The notes under the pieces: model-generated
Databases searched by the model: none
What the model saw: only the letters and a program-made list of their open reading frames with translations
What the model was told of the DNA's origin: nothing
In this document: in pieces, positions 33,059-39,171 of the stretch
Layout of the letters: every line of letters begins with the position of its first letter
Numbering within the stretch: position 1 is the first letter of the stretch
Position numbers and translations under genes: made by a program
IMG/VR virus record: IMGVR_UViG_3300044732_002359
Coordinates: 1 to 39,171 of that record
Source of the DNA: a virus
Length of the DNA: 39,171 bases
Strand: one strand, 5' to 3'

Positions 33059-33419
33059 AATCGTATATGAAGGTGACACAGGTGTGTTCTTCAACAAACA
33101 ACAAGAGTTGTTATTATTGACTATTATCAAAACTGAAAAGGCTCAAAAGAAAGAGATTGAGCAGCTTTATATCTATAAAGATAATTGTGATAATCAGTTA
33201 AAGGCTGAACAGAAGGCAAATGCTGATATGAATAAGTTATTTACTGATATGGAATCTGAGGCTAACAGATTGAAAGAGAAGTATAATAACGAACTTATTG
33301 AACATGCTAAGACAAAAGAGAAACTTGAAATCCAAACTGATAGAAAAAAGAAATGGAGAGGTGTTGCAATTGGTTCGGGTATTGTTAATTTATTATTCAT
33401 TTATTTGATTGCTCGTTAA
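32979..33419 (+). CDS. Exported coiled-coil protein overlapping spanin-like gene
   Basis: The frame begins 80 nt inside the previous gene, in another frame. The product has a good signal peptide (MLKKLVILVSLILFNVTAFG), a long lysine/glutamate coiled coil (about residues 50-120) and a C-terminal hydrophobic helix (GVAIGSGIVNLLFIYLIAR) next to a basic patch (DRKKKWR). It could be the partner of the spanin-like protein, although it lacks the lipobox Cys of a classical outer spanin, and the C-terminal helix would anchor it in a membrane. Holin or adaptor roles are alternatives. The signal peptide lies in the overlap and supports this start. Confidence 0.6.
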   Translation: MLKKLVILVSLILFNVTAFGQVLKPHRIVYEGDTGVFFNKQQELLLLTIIKTEKAQKKEIEQLYIYKDNCDNQLKAEQKANADMNKLFTDMESEANRLKEKYNNELIEHAKTKEKLEIQTDRKKKWRGVAIGSGIVNLLFIYLIAR

Positions 33420-33427
33420 TTCTTAAC

Positions 33428-33439
33428 TATCTTTGTGAC
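33428..33439 (+). promoter_or_regulatory. TATCTTTG promoter, leaderless GTG start
   Basis: TATCTTTG, TGAC, then GTG at 33440: the same 4-nt spacing, which supports GTG as the start codon. Confidence 0.6.
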
Positions 33440-33667
33440 GTGAAGAAGTATATCCACGTCAATCAACACAAGATAAGGTCCAACAAGAAGAACAATTCTT
33501 TGGACCCAGTCATTACCATTAAAGAGGGTAGAAAAAACACGTATTGTTCTGAGGTTGAAATCTTGGGACCTAGTCGTGTTGTGTATGGTGGTAACGATAA
33601 AACGTTATTGTCTTGTGGCGCTCGTGTGATTATTGAAACTGAATCTGAAATAAATATAATACGATGA
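33440..33667 (+). CDS. Conserved phage protein with GTG start (75 aa)
   Basis: The 75-residue product reads KKYIHVNQHKIRSNKKNNSL, DPVITIKEGRKNTYCSEVEI, LGPSRVVYGGNDKTLLSCGA, RVIIETESEI. I recognise it as a small family widespread in phages of many hosts, a compact beta domain of unknown role. No ATG is available at the right place. The GTG is supported by the family's usual N terminus and by the promoter spacing. The stop overlaps the HAD gene start (ATGA). Confidence 0.75.
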   Translation: MKKYIHVNQHKIRSNKKNNSLDPVITIKEGRKNTYCSEVEILGPSRVVYGGNDKTLLSCGARVIIETESEINIIR

Positions 33668-34026
33668 ATAGAGTTTTTTTAATTGATATTGATGGAACAA
33701 TATGTGATGACATAAAAAATGAGGAGTCACATTTATACCCAACGGCAAAGTGTTATCCTGATGCATTAAGGATAATTAATAAGTGGTATGACGAGGGAAA
33801 TGTGATAACATTTTTCACTGCACGTGAAAGTAAGGATAGAAATGTTACTGAAACTTGGTTAAAAGATAATGGATTTAAGTATCACGGGCTGGTTATGGAT
33901 AAACCAAGAATTAAAGATGGTCAGGAATACATTTGGATTGATAATCGTAAGGTGAGAGCAGTTACATACTTAGGTAATTGGACTGAACTAAAGGAAGTTG
34001 AAACTAAAATACAAGTCTTTGAATAA
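33664..34026 (+). CDS. Small HAD-superfamily phosphatase
   Basis: The 120-residue product has HAD motif I IDIDGTICDD (Asp8, Asp10), motif II VITFFTARESKD, a motif III region KYHGLVMDKPRIKDGQEY and motif IV YIWIDNRKV. The absence of a cap domain makes it a minimal HAD hydrolase, of the kind found in phages as putative nucleotide or polynucleotide 3'-phosphatases. The substrate is unknown. It is coupled to the preceding gene by a 4-nt overlap. It is the second HAD protein in the window, and unlike the first it has the classical DxDGT motif. Confidence 0.82.
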   Translation: MNRVFLIDIDGTICDDIKNEESHLYPTAKCYPDALRIINKWYDEGNVITFFTARESKDRNVTETWLKDNGFKYHGLVMDKPRIKDGQEYIWIDNRKVRAVTYLGNWTELKEVETKIQVFE

Positions 34027-34027
34027 T

Positions 34028-34123
34028 ATGAATAGAAAAAATAACGAAACCGATTTGACAGGTTTGGCTATTATGATTATTGTTTTCACAATTACATTTT
34101 TTGTAACTTTATTCTCTATCTAA
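34028..34123 (+). CDS. Tiny membrane protein (31 aa)
   Basis: Thirty-one codons run between two genes, with a 1-nt gap before and after. The product MNRKNNETDLTGLAIMIIVF-TITFFVTLFSI has a polar N terminus and one transmembrane helix. Tight packing suggests that it is translated. The function is unknown. Confidence 0.5.
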   Translation: MNRKNNETDLTGLAIMIIVFTITFFVTLFSI

Positions 34124-34124
34124 T

Positions 34125-34484
34125 ATGGCATCACTTGAAACACAATATTGGAATTTTTTGGAAAAGAATCCTGGCTCAACTCTTACCTTTGAAGAATGGA
34201 AAACAAAGTTGGGCAATGAATTAAAAGAGTCAATTGATAAAATTCAGGAAGACAACTACTCTCCATATTGTCCTGTGTGTTCAGGTTGTGGTGAAGATGG
34301 TTGTTGTAAAGCAACTATGTGTCAGATGAGTCCTGATGGGAGTTACTGTGAGTCATACCTTAAAGATTTGAAGGTTGGATACCTTATGGATGAGTGGGTT
34401 ATGGAAAATTTATACGAGCAATTTACAGATGAGATGAAAGCGGCTTACGATAAAAAATACGATGAATTAATTTACGAATTATGA
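34125..34484 (+). CDS. Cys-rich conserved phage protein (119 aa)
   Basis: The 119-residue product has a helical start (LETQYWNFLEKNPGSTLTFE) and a dense cysteine cluster CPVCSGCGEDGCCKATMC followed by YCESYLKDLKVGY, seven or more Cys in about 35 residues, probably binding zinc. The C terminus is helical. I recall the combination 'YCPVCSGCGEdGCCSP..C' followed by 'LKDLKFGYLM' from Bacteroidetes phage proteins of unknown function. It may bind nucleic acid or protein through the zinc cluster. The stop overlaps the next start (ATGA). Confidence 0.72.
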   Translation: MASLETQYWNFLEKNPGSTLTFEEWKTKLGNELKESIDKIQEDNYSPYCPVCSGCGEDGCCKATMCQMSPDGSYCESYLKDLKVGYLMDEWVMENLYEQFTDEMKAAYDKKYDELIYEL

Positions 34485-34879
34485 TAACAGAAATAGAAAA
34501 ATTGGAGAACCAATTAGAGGACTTTGAAATGGTTCGTTATAGAATGAACACAGAAGGTTTCCACTATTGTTTCAAACATTATTCATCATTTATAGATGTT
34601 GATGATGATGAATTTCACAGATTAAGAAATAAGTATTTGGAAGTTTCTGAAGATTTGGAACAATATGTTCTAAAAAAGATTGAGAGTTTAAATGACAGGA
34701 TATTGGCAACAGATGTTGATACGGAAGTGGAAATAAAAACATCAACCTTTGACCTTTATCTAAAATATAAAGATGAGTTCGCAGGTTATGATGATGTTCC
34801 AAGTTATGATTGGTTTTTACACGAATTAAGGTTTAACGATAAATTTAGAGAAAAGTATGGGAACGGAACGAACTATTGA
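34481..34879 (+). CDS. Hypothetical helical protein (132 aa)
   Basis: The 132-residue product begins with a helix ITEIEKLENQLEDFEMVRYR. A conserved-looking FHYCFKHYSSFIDVDDDEFH segment follows, then two further helices (KYLEVSEDLEQYVLKKIESL). It ends DVPSYDWFLHELRFNDKFRE-KYGNG. It is overall acidic with no known motif. It overlaps the preceding and following genes (4 nt and 23 nt), so it is part of a dense operon. Function unknown. Confidence 0.6.
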   Translation: MITEIEKLENQLEDFEMVRYRMNTEGFHYCFKHYSSFIDVDDDEFHRLRNKYLEVSEDLEQYVLKKIESLNDRILATDVDTEVEIKTSTFDLYLKYKDEFAGYDDVPSYDWFLHELRFNDKFREKYGNGTNY

Positions 34880-35009
34880 CGAGGTTTATGAGAGATATGC
34901 AATAATTGCAGGAATGACCGGACAGGTGGAGAGTTTGACAAAAGAACAATTCATTAATAAAGTTAATACCGATGATGAGTTTGCAAGGAAGTGGGAAATA
35001 AAAAAATGA
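34857..35009 (+). CDS. Small conserved phage protein (50 aa)
   Basis: The 50-codon frame overlaps the end of the preceding gene by 23 nt in another frame. The product MGTERTIDEVYERYAIIAGM, TGQVESLTKEQFINKVNTDD, EFARKWEIKK matches, from memory, a short protein found in several Bacteroidetes phages ('MTGQVESLTKEQFINK'). It is helical and soluble with no motif. Function unknown. Confidence 0.6.
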   Translation: MGTERTIDEVYERYAIIAGMTGQVESLTKEQFINKVNTDDEFARKWEIKK

Positions 35010-35015
35010 AAAATT

Positions 35016-35528
35016 ATGACAATAGTAAAAATTAAAAGTGGTGATTGGGAAGTTGAGGTATCAACATCACATGGGTATTCCTACGCTTCTGATATAGTTA
35101 ATTTCTTAACTGCATCAATTGAGTCTGCAGTTAAAAACTATGTTGAGCCAAAGACAACAATCAAACAATCTGACTTGGATATTAGAGACAATAAGATTGA
35201 GTCACTGAAGGAAGATTTGGAGGTGGTTCATATGTATTTGGATGACCTGTTAGTTACCCGATTGGATGAGAATAATGAGACATACTCAATCGTTGGAAGA
35301 ATTAAACAATTTAAAAAGAATATGGTTGTACAAGTGTCAAACTTGGAATCAATGTATCGTCAAGAACAAGGACAACTGTATTCTGAGAAGGAAGTTGAAA
35401 AAATACTTGAATCTCAAAGAGGTAATTGTTATGTTGCGGTATTGAATAAAACAAGTAATGAAGAAATGGCAACAGCTGCAGGTAGTGCTTTTGAACCAAG
35501 ATATTGGAGAAAATCTGAAAAAATATGA
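35016..35528 (+). CDS. Hypothetical coiled-coil protein (170 aa)
   Basis: The 170-residue product has a small beta N terminus (TIVKIKSGDWEVEVSTSHGY), then a coiled coil (QSDLDIRDNKIESLKEDLEV, VHMYLDDLLVTRLDENNETY). It ends in EKILESQRGNCYVAVLNKTS and a Trp/Arg tail. It has no known domain. A 4-nt overlap (ATGA) couples it to the next gene. It could be a scaffold or an adaptor; no evidence decides. Confidence 0.6.
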   Translation: MTIVKIKSGDWEVEVSTSHGYSYASDIVNFLTASIESAVKNYVEPKTTIKQSDLDIRDNKIESLKEDLEVVHMYLDDLLVTRLDENNETYSIVGRIKQFKKNMVVQVSNLESMYRQEQGQLYSEKEVEKILESQRGNCYVAVLNKTSNEEMATAAGSAFEPRYWRKSEKI

Positions 35529-35845
35529 AACTAGGAGAATTTATTAAAAACTTTAGTCACAACAATATTGTGAGATTGCACCACAAAATAAAAGGTGGAA
35601 ACCAACTTGTATTAGAAGATTGGAATGATGTATCAATGGACCACGAAATAGTAAATGGTAAAGGTAAGAACAGACATTATATTAATAATGAAGTGTTAGG
35701 ACTTACAGCAATATATCTTACACCTGATAGAGGACATCATTATCCTGAAGCAATCAACATCGTTATTGAAAAATTGGAGAATCAGCCTTATATTGAGGAA
35801 GTAATAGATGAACAACAATATCATTCTTGTGAATCAAATGGATAA
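35525..35845 (+). CDS. Hypothetical protein (106 aa)
   Basis: The 106-residue product reads KLGEFIKNFSHNNIVRLHHK, IKGGNQLVLEDWNDVSMDHE, NKGKNRHYINNEVLGLTAIY and DRGHHYPEAINIVIEKLENQ-like segments: beta strands with several His and Trp. It resembles the small 'GEFIKNFSxNNxIRLxYxxxGGHExVLxDWxxVSMxHE' family that I associate with phage genes near thymidylate synthase. No catalytic role is known. It ends overlapping the next gene. Confidence 0.65.
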   Translation: MKLGEFIKNFSHNNIVRLHHKIKGGNQLVLEDWNDVSMDHEIVNGKGKNRHYINNEVLGLTAIYLTPDRGHHYPEAINIVIEKLENQPYIEEVIDEQQYHSCESNG

Positions 35846-36128
35846 TTTAGAAATAAAACCAGTATCCGAAATGGAAGCTTATACCACAAGAGTATGTGAA
35901 ATCAGATTTGATTGTATGGTTACAATGCATGATGTGGGATATAAAAAATATGAAGGAATGTGGGGACAAGAAACAGAATCAAAAACACCACAATGGTTTA
36001 AAGCAAATTATAAAATAACATTGGAAGGTGTTAAACATGCTGACCCATATGAACTTGGAATGAGAATTAAACAAATGTTCCATCAGATGGAAGATACGAT
36101 TAAAAAGTATGAAAACGGAACGATATGA
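35838..36128 (+). CDS. Hypothetical protein upstream of thyA (96 aa)
   Basis: The 96-residue product starts MDNLEIKPVSEMEAYTTRVC at the ATG overlapping the preceding stop. An ATG at 35808 would lengthen it by ten residues. A beta-rich middle follows (FDCMVTMHDVGYKKYEGMWG, WFKANYKITLEGVKHADPYE), and the end is a helix. There is no known motif. It overlaps thyA by 4 nt (ATGA), so it is translationally coupled to thymidylate synthase. Confidence 0.6.
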   Translation: MDNLEIKPVSEMEAYTTRVCEIRFDCMVTMHDVGYKKYEGMWGQETESKTPQWFKANYKITLEGVKHADPYELGMRIKQMFHQMEDTIKKYENGTI

Positions 36129-37243
36129 GTAATACATTAGACAAACAATACACAGACCTACTCCAAACAATTTTGGATTATGGTGTTGAAAAGAAAGACA
36201 GGACAGGAACTGGAACCAAATCAATCTTTGGTTATACCATCCGTCATAATATGAAAAACGGATTTCCACTTCTTACAACAAAGAAGATGGCTTGGAAGAC
36301 AATGGTGACTGAATTACTATGGTTTTTAAGGGGTGATACTAACATCAAATACCTTGTTGATAATAATTGTCATATTTGGGATGGTGATGCGTATAAGAAT
36401 TATCTGAATAATTGGAAACCTATTGGTGAAGGGCCTATTTATATTCTTCCATTATCACAAGAAGAATTCATCAACAAAATCAAAACCGATGATAAGTTTG
36501 CTAAGAAGTGGGGTGAATTAGGACCTGTGTATGGTAAGCAATGGAGAAGTTGGCATTGGAGAAGTGAACCTGTTTTACCTGAAGAAAAGTATATGATTTA
36601 CACAACTGAAGGTAAACCTGTAACTTGGTCAGAGGAAAAATACATAGACCAAATCGCAAACCTAATCAACGACCTTAAAACAAATCCAGACTCAAGACGA
36701 CTAATGATTTCAGCTTGGAATGTAGGTGAAATAGACCAAATGGTGCTTCCACCTTGTCATTATGGATTTCAAGTTTATACAAGAGAGTTGAGCGCTCAAG
36801 AAAGATTAGAATGGGTCAAGACAAATTTACCTAATGTTGAAGTAAATGGTTTTGTCACTGATGATGAGTATTCTCACAAATGGGTTGAAACATTAGGTAA
36901 TAACATACCAACCAGAGCAATCTCTTTAATGTATAACTGCAGAAGTCAAGATGTTCCGTTAGGTACCCCGTTTAATATATCTTCATATGCTTTACTATTG
37001 ATGATGATTGCCAAACAGGTCAATATGGTTCCAGACCAATTAATTGGTAACTTGGGAGATTGTCATATATACCTCAATCAAATTGATGGTGTCAAAGAAC
37101 AATTAAACAGGGAACCTTACCCACTACCAACAGTAAAAATATTGGATACTCAAGTTGACGATATCGCCCACTATGAAATTAGTGATTTTGAATTAATTAA
37201 TTACCAGTATCACCCGACAATAAAAATTCCACTATCCAATTAA
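36125..37243 (+). CDS. thyA: Thymidylate synthase (ThyA)
   Basis: The 372-residue enzyme converts dUMP to dTMP with methylenetetrahydrofolate. Hallmarks are KKDRTGTGTKSIFGYTIRHN (folate/phosphate loop), ELLWFLRGDTNIKYL, the catalytic Cys211 in PPCHYGFQVYT, RSQDVPLGTPFNISSYALLL and LGDCHIYLNQIDG. It is about 100 residues longer than the common 264-residue form, because of inserts at residues ~95-130, ~147-172 and ~220-255, as seen in some phage and eukaryote-like versions. All catalytic residues are present. It supplies dTMP for the AT-rich phage DNA. A GIY-YIG endonuclease gene follows immediately. Confidence 0.95.
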   Translation: MSNTLDKQYTDLLQTILDYGVEKKDRTGTGTKSIFGYTIRHNMKNGFPLLTTKKMAWKTMVTELLWFLRGDTNIKYLVDNNCHIWDGDAYKNYLNNWKPIGEGPIYILPLSQEEFINKIKTDDKFAKKWGELGPVYGKQWRSWHWRSEPVLPEEKYMIYTTEGKPVTWSEEKYIDQIANLINDLKTNPDSRRLMISAWNVGEIDQMVLPPCHYGFQVYTRELSAQERLEWVKTNLPNVEVNGFVTDDEYSHKWVETLGNNIPTRAISLMYNCRSQDVPLGTPFNISSYALLLMMIAKQVNMVPDQLIGNLGDCHIYLNQIDGVKEQLNREPYPLPTVKILDTQVDDIAHYEISDFELINYQYHPTIKIPLSN

Positions 37244-37257
37244 TTTTTGAAAATTTC

Positions 37258-37267
37258 TGATATTTAT
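37258..37267 (+). promoter_or_regulatory. ATATTTAT-type promoter, GIY-YIG gene
   Basis: CTGATATTTATATTAAAGG lies about 30 nt before the ATG at 37298. Confidence 0.5.
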
Positions 37268-37297
37268 ATTAAAGGATAAACCTTAAAGTAAATCAAT

Positions 37298-38131
37298 ATG
37301 AAGAAGTTTTTGATATATGAAATAAAAAACAACATTAATGGTAAATCTTATGTTGGACAATTTAGTGGAAAGTCATTTGAAAAGTATTTTGGGAGTGGCA
37401 AATTAATTAAGTCGGCGATAAAAAAATACGGGATAGAAAATTTTTCTAAAATCATTATAGAGGAGTGTAATTCCAAAGAAGAACTTAATCAAAGGGAAAT
37501 TTTTTGGATTAAAGAACTTAAAACAATTGAAAATGGATATAACTTAACTGAAGGTGGGACAGGTGGAGATTTATCTGAGTTCATCAATTATAATGAGGAA
37601 TGGGTTGAATATCAGAGAAAGTCGGCGAAGAAATATTGGGGCACTATTAGTGAAGATGAAAAAAAAAGAAGAAGTGAAATTGTTTCAGGTGAAAAAAATG
37701 GAATGTATGGTAAAGTTGGTTTTTGGAAAGGGAAGAAAATACCATTAGACGCTATCAAAAAGTCACTGGAGAATAGAAGAAGTTATAATGGGGAACAAAA
37801 CCCAAATTGGAAAGGGGGTGTGAGTTATGTCTATTGTGAATGTGGTAAAAGAATAGGATATGGACATACTCATTGTAATAAATGTAGACCTAGAAGTGAA
37901 AGTAATAACCCATTTTTTGGAAGACAACATTCTGACGAAACTAAAAATAAGTTAAGTGAAATTAGAAAAGGGACATATAATGGTGAACAAAATATCCCAA
38001 TAATAATTGATGATGTTGAGTATCGTTCATCCGGAGATGCTTCTAAAAAATTAGGTATTCCTATGGTTACAATAAGATGGAGAGTTATGAGTAAAAACAA
38101 GAAATTTGACAATTACAGATATAAAGATTAA
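37298..38131 (+). CDS. GIY-YIG homing endonuclease
   Basis: The 277-residue product has a GIY-YIG nuclease domain at the N terminus: IYEIKNNINGKSYVGQ, then a helix, FGSGKLIKSAIKKYG, and the catalytic Glu in LNQREIFWIKELKTI. Two NUMOD3-type DNA-binding motifs follow (GEKNGMYGKVGFWKGK, NPFFGRQHSDETKNKLSE), with a zinc ribbon (YCECGKRIGYGHTHCNKC) between them. A C-terminal NUMOD1-like helix-turn-helix closes it (RSSGDASKKLGIPMVTIRWR). This order matches free-standing phage homing endonucleases related to I-TevI. T4 I-TevI lives in the thymidylate synthase gene intron; here the endonuclease is free-standing and directly downstream of an intact thyA. Confidence 0.87.
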   Translation: MKKFLIYEIKNNINGKSYVGQFSGKSFEKYFGSGKLIKSAIKKYGIENFSKIIIEECNSKEELNQREIFWIKELKTIENGYNLTEGGTGGDLSEFINYNEEWVEYQRKSAKKYWGTISEDEKKRRSEIVSGEKNGMYGKVGFWKGKKIPLDAIKKSLENRRSYNGEQNPNWKGGVSYVYCECGKRIGYGHTHCNKCRPRSESNNPFFGRQHSDETKNKLSEIRKGTYNGEQNIPIIIDDVEYRSSGDASKKLGIPMVTIRWRVMSKNKKFDNYRYKD

Positions 38132-38150
38132 AATTAAAAAAATATAAATT

Positions 38151-38324
38151 ATGGAAAATTTACAAATCAAAATTACAATCACCGATGGTGAAAAAAAAGC
38201 AAAAACCACAATTGGTGTAAATGATTATCTAAATATGAAAAATCTTCACGGGGTTAGTTTGTTAGATTTACAAGTGGATACTTTATTGGAAGAGATTAAC
38301 AAACCAGTCACACCCAGCAATTAA
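38151..38324 (+). CDS. Small hypothetical protein (57 aa)
   Basis: The 57-residue product reads MENLQIKITITDGEKKAKTT, IGVNDYLNMKNLHGVSLLDL, QVDTLLEEINKPVTPSN: a short beta segment, then a helix. It starts 19 nt after the GIY-YIG stop with an AT-rich leader. No motif is visible. The codon pattern fits a real gene, but no homolog is recognised. Confidence 0.5.
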   Translation: MENLQIKITITDGEKKAKTTIGVNDYLNMKNLHGVSLLDLQVDTLLEEINKPVTPSN

Positions 38325-38346
38325 AGCACCTTTATCAAATTAATCT

Positions 38347-38718
38347 ATGATATACATTTCATTTAAAAACAACGATTATTTAAATACAGATTTACACCAA
38401 CAAATCTTTGATAATATTGATAATTCAATATTAATGTCGTCGGACATTATAAATAAAATAAATTATAATGATAACCCAACCGGATATTTACGTTCAGTTA
38501 TTAATAATATTGATAAATTGTTTTGTCTTCCATTTACTGAAGGTGAAATAAGTTATTTTAGTGAACAAGAAATTAAGTTGGCGATTGATTATAACATTGA
38601 ATGTTATTATGTTTCATCAGTATTTCCATTCCAATATGAGTTAATAACCGACATTAATAACTACACAATATTAACTTTGGAGGAAACAAATAGAAAAATT
38701 AATCAAGAACTAGGATAA
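38347..38718 (+). CDS. Hypothetical protein (123 aa)
   Basis: The 123-residue product begins MIYISFKNNDYLNTDLHQQI, has a central block INKINYNDNPTGYLRSVINN, IDKLFCLPFTEGEISYFSEQ, EIKLAIDYNIECYYVSSVFP, and ends in a helix. The alternation of strands and helices suggests a Rossmann-like or nucleotide-processing fold; the 'DKLFCLPFTEGE...EIKLAID' layout is faintly like nucleoside deoxyribosyltransferase-type proteins, but the key residues are not clear. I leave it unassigned. Confidence 0.6.
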   Translation: MIYISFKNNDYLNTDLHQQIFDNIDNSILMSSDIINKINYNDNPTGYLRSVINNIDKLFCLPFTEGEISYFSEQEIKLAIDYNIECYYVSSVFPFQYELITDINNYTILTLEETNRKINQELG

Positions 38719-38721
38719 ATT

Positions 38722-39171
38722 ATGGCAAACATTTGTACAACAGACATCCACTTCTATAGTAATAAAGAAGGTATTGGCTGGCTTGAAAGTCAGATTCAAA
38801 TTTTAAGAGACACAGAACATAATGAACGAGTAACGAAGTTTCGTGAGTTATTCGGGACACCTAACGTTGAAAGTTATACTGAAACTATGGGTTCAAAATG
38901 GGTTGATTTTGGGGGAAATTGGGGTAGAGAAGATGTTGAAAACTATACCCTTCAGACAGAATCTGCTTGGTATTATCCTGACCAAATGATTAAAAACATT
39001 GTGGATAAATTAATGGAATTTGAACCAAGTTCAAACGCAACAGGAAGATATTGGGATGAAACATATTCACCAGTTGGAATTTTTGAATGTAATTCTACAG
39101 GAATCCATTATGATGAAACTAATGTTGAAGAAGATATGGATGAATGGCAAGAAGAAAATCCTGATGGTAAT
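38722..39171 (+). CDS. Partial hypothetical protein, ferredoxin-like N terminus
   Basis: The open frame of 150 codons runs off the end of the window. It starts MANICTTDIHFYSNKEGIGW, with helix ESQIQILRDTEHNERVTKFR, and strands MGSKWVDFGGNWGREDVENY and TLQTESAWYYPDQMIKNIVD. The pattern 'MANxCTTDIxFYxxK' with a following Trp-rich strand resembles the ferredoxin-like domain of the Api92/DUF1281 type in phages and plasmids. The function is unknown. The C terminus is acidic (EEDMDEWQEENPDGN) and incomplete. Confidence 0.6.
   Translation, partial: MANICTTDIHFYSNKEGIGWLESQIQILRDTEHNERVTKFRELFGTPNVESYTETMGSKWVDFGGNWGREDVENYTLQTESAWYYPDQMIKNIVDKLMEFEPSSNATGRYWDETYSPVGIFECNSTGIHYDETNVEEDMDEWQEENPDGN

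Overview
The window looks like part of a large tailed-phage genome that infects a Bacteroidetes host, probably a Flavobacteriia-type bacterium. The sequence is AT-rich and packed with small, mostly same-strand genes, many joined by ATGA overlaps. It carries about 20 tRNA genes, three kinds of free-standing homing endonuclease (HNH, Vsr/PD-(D/E)XK-like, GIY-YIG) and phage-type metabolism genes (thymidylate synthase, Nudix hydrolase, ClpP). Promoters match the Bacteroidetes housekeeping form (TTGACA, 17 nt, TAnnTTTG). Two secreted proteins end in type IX secretion (T9SS) sorting domains, a machinery confined to Bacteroidetes. I see no rRNA, no integrase and no capsid, tail or replication core genes, so this is an accessory/tRNA region.

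Layout. 1-2082: HNH endonuclease, HAD RNA-repair-like protein, small genes. 2087-2625: a ~530-nt region without genes that folds as an elaborate RNA. 2645-4673: ClpP, a SiaB-like kinase pair. 4681-6196: promoter, 37-codon leader ORF, a three-segment attenuator, boxA-like site and a ten-tRNA cluster with structured spacers. 6233-7649: a probable type II restriction-modification pair. 8776-9758: atypical tRNA-like elements and tRNA-Leu(UAG). 9787-12031: secreted nuclease and a T9SS type B protein. 12066-15180: further tRNAs and tRNA-like elements, a three-way-junction small RNA, a minus-strand homing endonuclease. 15236-21675: T9SS type A protein, then a cluster of proteins carrying a short N-terminal tag with [I/L]-x-E sites. 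21718-22636: DoxX-like protein and tRNAs including a tRNA-Leu(UAA) split by a 198-nt group I intron. 22701-26702: small membrane proteins, cREC RNA-repair-like receiver, metallophosphoesterase, second DNA methyltransferase. 27099-30028: a 721-residue DHH phosphoesterase/M23 peptidase fusion, DUF192, Nudix. 30044-31200: three tandem consensus promoters driving a ~900-nt structured RNA with no convincing ORF. 31204-39171: minus-strand pair, spanin-like pair, small genes, thyA and a GIY-YIG endonuclease.

Two promoter classes can be read by eye. TAnnTTTG boxes sit before small genes and stable RNAs; in seven genes the box ends exactly 4 nt before the start codon, which predicts leaderless mRNAs. 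A second directional motif, ATATTTAT, sits before homing endonucleases, tagged proteins, secreted proteins and most minus-strand genes; I infer a late-type phage promoter.

How it may work together (inference): the tRNA set, the two RNA-repair-like proteins and the translation-coupled attenuator suggest a programme to keep translation going when host defences damage tRNAs. The tagged proteins look like cargo for packaging into the head and trimming by a T4-type prohead protease. The giant RNAs and the tRNA-like elements are the least explained and most interesting parts.
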